DNA of 64,000 nucleotides from Phytophthora quininea (Eukaryota; Oomycota; Peronosporomycetes; Peronosporales; Peronosporaceae), in assembly GCA_011947345.1 (NCBI GenBank), contig JAAVTG010000229.1, positions 620,001 through 684,000 on the forward strand, in the 5' to 3' direction. The position numbers and the translations under genes were made by a program. Shown here piece by piece: positions 56,021 through 64,000 of the stretch. How positions within the stretch are numbered: position 1 is the first letter of the stretch; every line of letters begins with the position of its first letter. The notes beneath the pieces were generated by a model. It did not search any database, was not told the DNA's origin, and saw nothing but the letters and a program-made list of their open reading frames with translations.

Positions 56021-56412
56021 AGTACTTCTTACCTTTTCATGTTGATTGCCTCCTTGGGCAAACCATCACGCGCGATTTGTCAGGTGTACGAGGAATTGTT
56101 TCGTAGGCTGACGTGAATCAACAACACCACAGGGACTTTCTCTTCTCTAACCGAACGGCCAAAATGCAGAAAAGTGTCGGCTTCATTCATCGCTCGCACA
56201 GTCAGGGAGATCGAAGCCAGTTGGTTGGTGCCGATGATCTGTTCGTGATGAAACATCAGTGATGATGATCAACACCTGGTTGCTATGGAAGAGGGTGCAA
56301 CGCGGTGGAACCTTTGGGCTCAAGCAACCATCATACCTCGGATCCATCACGATTCCATTTCCCAAACAGCACACTGCGCCGAGCACAGTACGCTGGGTCC
56401 GAAGACGCGTTC

Positions 56413-56643
56413 TCAACACCGTTTACAAAACGTGTGTCGGCAGCATCTCCTGGCGACGCAGCAGCATTGCCTCCTTTCTGCTGCTGCGTACTTGTAGCTC
56501 CACCAGAAGAAACTGGAGCTGTTGCTCCCGATGCAAGTGTTCGCCAAAGAGCCCCACCTTTTAGTACGCATTGCACCTGCACTTGTGCCCACTGCACAAC
56601 TTCAAGATCGGGTCGACGTTTTGCCGATTTCATCCATTCGGTA
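56413..56643 (-). pseudogene. CFAP74-like 3' fragment in unit 3
   Basis: As in units 1 and 2, with a few substitutions just beyond its boundary (GCGCCGAGCACAG versus GCGCTGACCACAG near 56388). Confidence 0.7.
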
Positions 56644-57157
56644 GTCACTGGTTTGAGCTGTAGATCTCCGCGTGAGACCATGAGCTGCAACGATCTGAGT
56701 TGGAATCGCCGTGTGAGACCATGGGCTGACGTTCGTGTAACGATGTCTTACAGAAGGCGCATTCGTTTCCAAACCGAGAACTTCCTAGCAAAAGTACCAG
56801 GTGTAGTTGCTCCAACGCTCCCCTCTCAGTCAGGTACTAGTACACCCCGACCGAAATTGGTCCGCGCTTGTCTGAGCAAGGGTCAAAACTAGGATTTGTC
56901 CCCGACCGGTGGGGAGGGTTCTCAGGTCAAACATGCCATTGACCCCCACCAGTGAAGATGTTCTTGGTTAAGAAACCGAGATAACATTCTGCGTTAGGGC
57001 CACCACCGACAAACCGTAACTCAGAGCAGGCGTGAGCCGTAAACTTCACCGTCCTCTTCAACTCCAGCAGCAGCACTGTACTAGGTACTATTCATCTGTC
57101 CTCGTCGAAAGTACACACTCTTCCCTGGATCTCTACCAGGTATTGCTTCCGTTCGTA

Positions 57158-58766
57158 CTACAACAAACACTCGAACCACTTGAAAGGCTTCTGCGCATCG
57201 CTGAACCACCCGTCGCTCGTCAAGAAAGCAGTGTCTGCGTGGTTCAGTCGTGGCTTGTAGAACCGATCCTTGTAACTCGTACCAAACCGCTCCAGGTCCA
57301 AGCCCTTGGAACACCCTTGGAACTCCACGAGCCCGTCATTCTCTGACGACTTGTGCGGGACAATTTTGCCCGACAAGACGAACAGTGCTTTGTAGACGGA
57401 AGAGACGCCGTGGTAGTAGTTGCTACACATGACAGCAGTCACGTTACTGGCGTACGCTTCTTGAGCAGCAACATAAGCTGCGTTCAGCTCAGGCGAAGCG
57501 AGCTTCTCGCCTTCATACACGAGCGCCTCGCGAGATGCAACCAAAGGACATTGACCTATTAGATCCAAGAACCCAGCAGCAAGTTTCCCAGCAGTCTGGC
57601 CGTTGCAAAAGCCTTGCGAGTAGTCTGCCAACATACTTCCTTTCATTGGCGCGCTCAGTGAAACCCACTCGACCCCAGAGCCAAAGCTGCACTTACCAGC
57701 GGCAAGAGCAGCCGCCATGGTTGATCCCGTCATAGAATGTGTCACGATAATCGTGTCTTCAATGACTTTCGAGTCCAAGTCGCTCGACTCGCTCATCGAC
57801 AGCGAGAACTTGCAGAATTTGTCCTGCAGAGTGCCGTTCGTCCAAGCAAAGTCCATCGTGTTGAGGTGGGCATACTTCACCACCGTACAACACGGGGCAT
57901 GGTTTCCAATCGACCCCATTCTCAAGCAAGGCCTGTCCTGAAGCTCGGCCTTCTCTTTCTTGTTGCCGATACCGTGGAAGAAGACGCACGGACGAGGTGT
58001 CGACTTGCACCCACAGGACGACGCCTCCATCGCCAAGTGTTCTTGCGACCTTAACTTCCTGGTTGTACGCGCAGGGAGTTTGTCGCCGGTCATCAACGCT
58101 CGTATCGTTGAGGTCACCGCTGCTGGCTGTAAGGTCGCATCACAGGCAGCAGTTTTCCCGACAGCTCCGGCTCCGAAACACTGATCGGAGTGCTCAGGTA
58201 CGTCACCTCGATGGTCATATCGCTGCTGTACGCTACGAATCCGGACGCACCCGACACACACAACGCGAAGCTCGTCTCGATGAACGTCGTCTGGAACAAG
58301 GAGCCGCCCGAGCACTCCACAGCTTCCCGCCGATCGATGCGCTCGGGATTGGAGTCATGTTGTTCAAAGCGGGCAGGATCTCGTCAAACGGGATCGGCGG
58401 TGGTTGGCATCGCACCGTCGGCTCTTGATCTTTCACGCCATCACTGTCTGCGTCGGTATAGAACGAGCCGTTCACGAACATGTACGTCAACTCCTGACCG
58501 TCCTCGATGAAGGTAGAATAGCCATCGTAGAGCACCTTCTTGCCATCGTCCGACACGACCGGGTTGGCGAAGACGTCGAATTCCGTTCGGCCGTGGACCG
58601 CCATGGACTGGCGCTTGAGCGTGACGTGGAGCTTGACCGACGGTGCGTCCGCAATTGAAGCCGTTAGCTTGCGTTCGATGTCGGATGACGACAATGCTGA
58701 GACCATCCCTGCCAACATCAGTAAGGAAGTGAAGATATTGATCGCCGTCCGGAACGTCTTCGTCAT
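57158..58766 (-). pseudogene. Lipase-like copy 9 (array unit 4); two indels and altered start
   Basis: The ATG used by copies 5-8 is ATC here (INIFTSLL); an upstream ATG (58766, MTKTFRTAINIF) keeps the signal peptide with eight extra residues. Shares with copy 6 the C loss (CCC) at about 58327, and has one base less near 58158 where a short copy 3/4-type patch (CTCCGGCTCCGAAACACTG, GTGCTCAGG) is joined to copy 5-type sequence. Further copy 3/4-type variants are GQELTYMF and SDDGKK. Net two bases short, so the hydrolase half is out of frame. Upstream region is long and diverged. Confidence 0.75.
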
Positions 58767-59411
58767 GGCGCTTGTTGGAAGCAGTCTTGCAAATTCCGGA
58801 ATGGAATGGACGGCGAGTACGGTAATGCTTGATGCATTACTTTATGCACCTTCATATAAATTCATGCGTTGTCAACTGTAGCATAAACCCACAATCTAGC
58901 TGGAGCAGTCTGTAGGCCTTTCTCAAAACATTTACTAGTATTTCCTTGCCATCTTGGTTGTCTCTTCGCTAAATGATTTGCCATGTGATTCACGAGTTGT
59001 TCACATGATGTGAACTACTCGACCAATTCCTCGTTCAGAATAAAGACCTGTTGCGCACGATTCGATTGGCGTCGTGTGCGGTACTGCACAACGCATCTGT
59101 AGCTATCGCGTTTTCCAAAACTAGTTTTGAAAGGCACTTTGGGCTTCTGACGGTCTTGACCTCTAACAGCACATGTACAATACATGTACATGAACTGCAC
59201 ATTCCGTATCGATTGATTATGTAGTTTGGGTTTACGTGATGAAAGAGATGAGGATTCTCTCATCCCGTAAACTTCCTGACTCAGGAAGCTGTTCCAGTAC
59301 AGTCAGAGATGCGACACAACATACACGACCTCAGCCTCAATTCCACAGTACATGCACATACAGTCCCTCGAACCCACATCACGCGAAATGCATTCCACCG
59401 AGCATAGCATT

Positions 59412-62400
59412 CTAGGTTTGAAGACGCGCCCTCAACACCACGTTTACAATACGTGTGTCGGCAGCATCTCCTGGCGACGCAGCAGCATTGCCTCCTTTCT
59501 GCTGCTGCGTACTTGTAGCTCCACCAGATGTAACTGGAGCTGTTGCTCCCGATGCAAGTGTTCGCCAAAGAGCCCCACCTTTTAGTACGCATTGCACCTG
59601 CACTTGTGCCCACTGCACAACTTCAAGATCGGGTCGACGTTTTGCCGAATTCATCCGTTCAGTAGTAGCACCCGTTGCAACGGCACCGCTTGTACGAGCA
59701 GAGTTTGATGCAGGTGCAGCATCAGCAAACGCCGAAGTCACTGCCGATGCTGGCGGGTTGTAAGTCACTTGAACACAAGCTGTTGGCCAGCAGCTATGGC
59801 ACCTCGCGCAGGCTCGAGTGTGAACAATTTCACGTGAGCGGACGCTCCATCAACACTCAATTCAAATGTACCAGCCGACCCGCCGGCACTAGCTGCTACG
59901 ACATCATCGAGCCCTCCGTAGCTGCCGCTACTTGGTGCTGTACTCCCAATGAATAGAGTCTGTGTGATCTGTCTTCCACTCGTAATCTCCCCACTATCGC
60001 CATTACTTTGGTTTTCGCCATCAAATGTGAGGATAAAGGTGGACGACGGTTTTCGAAGTCCTGCTGCAGGTAGCGTATTCATTGTCGTGGCGGAAGGTAG
60101 CTGACTCAGCAGAATACTAGGCGGTATATCGAAGAGATCTTCCACCGGACGAGGGGTCAACAAGGTTTGTTTTCTTGTTATGCTGTCGCTTTGACCACCA
60201 GGATTACCACTTGTAGCTGTAGGAGCAAAGACGTAGAGTTGGTTTTCCCAGCATCGACCAGATAGATTGATGAAGTGATGCTCGCCTTCATTTGGGACTT
60301 TGATACGGAATCGCTGCGAATAGTGGCCAGGTCGCTGGTGATCCGGCTGGAAAGCAACTTGAATAGTCACCGAGCTGTTCGCAGGTATGATGGCATTTGC
60401 CGGGGAAAAGGTAAAGACGGGTTGCCCTGTAGTCGATACTACCGCGTCCTCACGCTTATCTACTGACCCCTCTCCAACTGAAGGTACGATCGAAAAAGCT
60501 AGCGGGAATGCACTTCCATTCGCCAGAACTAACTCTCGAGTATTCCGAGTACGTGCAAGGACGTCTTGGAAATCAATCTTCCCGTCGACAGGAGTTAGGG
60601 ATAAGCTGGGATTGATCCCAACTCCTCGGAGATGCACGCGAATTCTTGTACCAAGTGCTGACAATTCCAACTCATCCTCATATATAAGTGATGTGAGAGG
60701 CTCAAACTCGATACTTACAACTCGCTTCCTCTCTCGCTCAGAAAGCATCGACACTTCTCGAAGAGCACCAATGATTCGAAATGCCCCTAAAATGTGAAGT
60801 GGCTCAGCTCGTAGAAGAACTCTTTCGTTAAAAGCAATTGTCGCCTCCAGCATCAGTTCGCGCACCAGTGTCTGACCAATCGCTACCTGACCAAAATCTA
60901 GCGTTGTAGGTGACGCCACGATGGAAGGCTCCACTACTGTTGTTCGGATTTCTAATGCGTTTAATGGAGAAGACACGGTTGGTTGGGTGGAGTTGCTCTC
61001 TTGCTCGAACTGTTGAAAACACAGTACGGTCCACACGTGATGCAAACTTCGAGGTTCCGGCTGCTCCGCACTCATCTCGGCGCGCACGCTAAGCGCTGAG
61101 TTGAGGTCACCAATATTACCATCATGCTTTTTGTTACAGTCGAAATAGCAATTGTCAACAAGCTGGAAAATGTCTTGAGTTGGTTCGAAGTCAATCTCCA
61201 ATCGCACAGATTCACCAGGTGCTAGACGTACTACGAGTGGCGTGATCTTCAAGTACGGCGAGGCTTCAGGTGGAGGCCGCAACTCCGCAAGCAATGTTTG
61301 CTGATCTGACGAGTTGGTGAGTTTGAGATTGCACGTCTGTGTCTGACCGACGGCAGTAGCACCCAGCCGTACGACCGTGTTCGAGAACACTAGATCACTT
61401 GCCACACCGACTCCAGAGCATGGAACACGATACTCCTGGTTGAAAGTCGAAGACCATAGCACCAGTGTTGGCTTTGCGCGTTCTGAGGAACCTGTAGCCT
61501 TCAAAATACCAGCAAAACTAGGTTGATAAACAATAGATAACTTGCGAGTTTCTTCCGGGAGCAGCACCAAACCCACACCCGCAGTAGCATCCGCTACAAT
61601 CACATCTTTGGCAGCTTTGTAATCCCCACGCGCTGAGGCAGACGACTTGAGTTCGTAAGGATTAATTCATGACTGATGCTGTGTCCGACACAGCAATTTC
61701 CAAAGTGTAATCCGTTATCCAACCCCTCAGAATGAACATGCAGTTGCAACGTCGTCGATGTTAGTCTTACTGTGAACAAGAAAAGACAGGAACCACTTGA
61801 TCGGGCACGAGAACTGGCACTGGCACAGCAAGCATGCCTAACGCTCGTGACCCCATTCCAGCACGTTCAACACGCTTCCACATATGTTCCTGCGGACGAA
61901 ACTTAATCTGTACTAGGAATTGTCCGTCTTCAGCACCAACTGCTGCTTGTACAAAACCAAATCCTGGATTGAATTCGAGATACCCTGCTAGCGGCGTTGG
62001 AACTTGAACCTGAATCTTGAGAGCGACTTTGCCGCGATTGTGTACTGCAAGTTGGTGACGATACAGCTTCCCGTAGGCACAGCATCGAAAGTCGAGTCGT
62101 TGCTGTGCAGCGTAGATCGGGACCTGCAACGCTACTCCAGATACTTGTATTGGGATAGATGCGAGTCGACGGAGATCCGGTGACAACATTCCTGAAGACC
62201 CTGCCGCTGGGAACTCGATAACAAACTGCTCGTTCTCAAGTGTGATGGCAGAGGATGGAGCGAAACTAAAGGACACGCTGTCTGTCGAGTACGGCTCTAC
62301 TATGCCGTGTCTTTTATACCGGATCGGCTCCTCGGCTCCTTCAGGCTTAAATAATGTAATTTCTTGTGCGCGATCAAGCAGTTCTTGCTCTTCTGGGTTC

Positions 62401-64000
62401 AGCGGTTCGAATTCCTCGTTGTTTGCAGCTCTTTTGGCATCAATATCATCATCTTTAGCCTCCACCCTAAGTGCAGATGTTTTACTTGACGCTGCACTGG
62501 TCGTTCGAGACGGAGGCTTCGACCGATCATTATTGCCGTCACTATCGGCATTTCCATTTAGCGGGTCGTTGTCTGGCTCAATTGCCTGCGTATCTTCCTG
62601 AGCTGGGTCCAATTCAAGGTCTTGTTTATTCCCTGGACCTGTTGGTTCGTTAGTATCAACAGCGTCATTTTCCATATCATCTGATTGCTTTTCCTTTTCA
62701 ACGTTAGTATCAATTTCCAATGGTGAAGTGGTTTCTTCGCGAGGTGTTGGTGAAGCTTTAACCCGACGCACTCGATACTCAAGTGGCAGAGCGCCTTGGT
62801 TGTCCAGTGTCAATGCAATCGTTGATCGTTCTCCCGCCACGGTTTCTGGGAAATTAATTACACGCTGATCCAACACAGGCACCGCTTTCTTGCATGTGCA
62901 GCGGACTGGCACTTGAACCACTCCTGTGGGTGCTGCGACCGACAACGTCGTATCCAGATCTCTACGTTCCATCCCCGTGAAAGTCATGCGTAACGAGCAA
63001 CTCATACCTGCTGACATTCGACCTGGCCGTTCATAAACAATTTCAAAAGCTCACATACTTCGTCATCCATCGGCAGTAGCTTGAACTGGTTGAACGTATT
63101 CGAGACGTTCGTGAGAGTGAAGTTTAGTGTAAGTGGCCGACCGACATCAAAGTCTTTGAACCAAAGCGTCTGCGGATTTGAGAGGAAAGCGCTGCCTTTG
63201 AACGTCTTGCCCCAGACAACTTGCGGTTGTGCGAATTGCTTATCTCGTTGCTTTTCCCGTGCTTTTGCAAGTTGCCGTTCCTCGAGTACACTGCGGCCTC
63301 GACTTTTTGCACTTTGATGAATTTCCAGAAGCAGTATCCGATGTAAGCGCGTTATTCTCCTCGTCGTCTTCTCCTCTCGAGCGACTAAGTCGTCGTGTAT
63401 CATTGCCAGTAAGTGGCGGTAACTTCACATCGTTCACTGGAGGAAGCAGCGCGTGATTGACCTTTCGAGAGTCCTGACCAGGTTTCGCACCAGGTATCGG
63501 CGGCATTGTCAGTCTCTCGGACGCCTTCAATTCCGAGTCTTCTTCCGTCCGACTTGGGCTTACTGTTTCGTTCTCAGCGTCTTGTTGCTTTCGGCGAGGT
63601 AGCAGCAGCGGATTAGGCTCCGTTCCAATATGAGGTGGTTTGGAATGCACTTTACTAACAATTCGCTTTCGGTGCTCTGGAGTCAACACAGCGCTTTGCC
63701 CAAGCCCAAACGTGTGATCTGTAATGTTGGTTTCTTGAGAAGGGTAAACCCGTACCATTTTGCCCGTCGGATCCAGAGTTTCTCGTCCCGTGCGAGACAG
63801 TAAATACGCTCTCGTACGTTCCTCTTGCGCTGCTCGACCCATTTCACGCTGATATTTCTTCTCGTAGGCGCGGTTAGCAGCTTCCACTTTCTCACGCTTC
63901 CTAGTCTCTACTTTGTCAGCTTCCAGTCGACTGAGCAGCTTGGATTCACGATCGTGGATGTTGCGATCAATGCGAGCTCGCTCTTTCCGAGCTTGCCGCT
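59412..64000 (-). CDS. CFAP74: CFAP74-like central-apparatus protein, N-terminus beyond window; several frame breaks
   Basis: From the right edge: a charged coiled-coil region (MEAANRAYEKKYQREMGRAA, 63887 onward), a segment GKTFKGSAFLSNPQTLWFKD followed by FDVGRPLTLNFTLTNVSN and PGRMSAGMSCSLRMTF, all hallmarks of CFAP74, then repeated ASH/MSP-like beta domains (FGQVAIGQTLVRELML; HELILTNSSRLPQRVGI near 61640). CFAP74 belongs to the C1d projection of the ciliary central pair and is needed for flagellar beating, here presumably of zoospores. Single-base breaks lie near 63315, 63050, 61790, 61615 and 59777 (CTTGTGTT versus CTTGCTGTT in the unit 0 copy), mostly in homopolymers. The last ~115 codons (59768-59412) are the part duplicated in the array. 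No intron is clearly needed. Confidence 0.68.

Larger units (their letters stand above)
47984..59650. repeat. Tandem array of four ~2.89-kb units (lipase-like gene plus CFAP74 3' fragment)
   Basis: Units start with TGGTTTGAGCTGTAG at 47984, 50872, 53762 and 56649 (spacings 2888, 2890, 2887). Each holds a short spacer, one minus-strand lipase-like gene, its promoter and a segment of the CFAP74-like 3' end that stops at TTCATCC.TTC.GTAGT and is joined to the next unit. Units 1-3 are nearly identical; unit 4 has a longer, more diverged upstream part that runs into the full CFAP74-like gene. Copy 5 with 20808-21484 and 38212-38520 is a fifth unit (unit 0) separated by transposon insertions. Confidence 0.9.

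Noticed and set aside
47984..59650. CRISPR-like or satellite array
   Set aside because: Units are ~2.9 kb and gene-containing, with no short repeat-spacer structure; the DNA is eukaryotic.
1..64000. tRNA, rRNA or other structured RNA genes
   Set aside because: No tRNA cloverleaf boxes or rRNA stretches were recognised by eye on either strand; a covariance-model scan could still find small ones.

Overview
The window looks like nuclear DNA of an oomycete, most likely Phytophthora or a close relative. Genes are dense, with short GT..AG introns of about 55-65 nt. ZSWIM/MULE transposases, a Ty3-type retroelement, a DIRS/Ngaro-like tyrosine-recombinase retroelement and a Crypton lie close together. 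Genes typical of a flagellated eukaryote are present (CFAP74-like and LRRC71-like). The species assignment is inference; no rRNA or other marker is present.

Layout. 0-3.1 kb: 3' part of the spliceosomal helicase PRP28/DDX23 (+) and a convergent VDAC-like barrel gene (-). 3.3-9.0 kb: two SWIM-type MULE transposase genes flanking an HNH-like relic. 9.2-20.8 kb: five members of a secreted alpha/beta-hydrolase (lipase-like) family, with an LRRC71-like gene and a small membrane-protein gene between them. 21.5-38.2 kb: one large insertion bounded by an 8-bp target duplication and hAT-type ends. It holds fragments of host genes (a sugar transporter fused to DNA polymerase epsilon, and a Gln-rich gene) and, nested inside, a 12.6-kb Ty3-type LTR retrotransposon with near-identical LTRs and two extra ORFs. 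38.2-48 kb: remnant of the CFAP74 3' end, a decayed DIRS/Ngaro-like element and a Crypton. 48-59.6 kb: a tandem array of about 2.89-kb units, each with one lipase-like gene and a copy of the 3' end of the CFAP74-like gene. 59.4-64 kb: the CFAP74-like gene itself, running off the right edge.

Main biological story. The lipase-like family (nine copies here) is expanding by tandem duplication. The copies are mosaics that swap blocks of about 40-200 bp. The array unit containing copy 5 was split when the hAT-type element landed in its CFAP74-derived segment; intact versions of that target site survive in the four downstream units, so the insertion can be read precisely.

Caution. Single-base indels, often in homopolymers, break nearly every long gene, including PRP28 and CFAP74 homologues that should be under strong constraint, and a retroelement whose LTRs are almost identical. 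Many frameshifts may be assembly errors. I therefore call genes broken only where nonsense changes or several independent lesions support it, and say so per entry.
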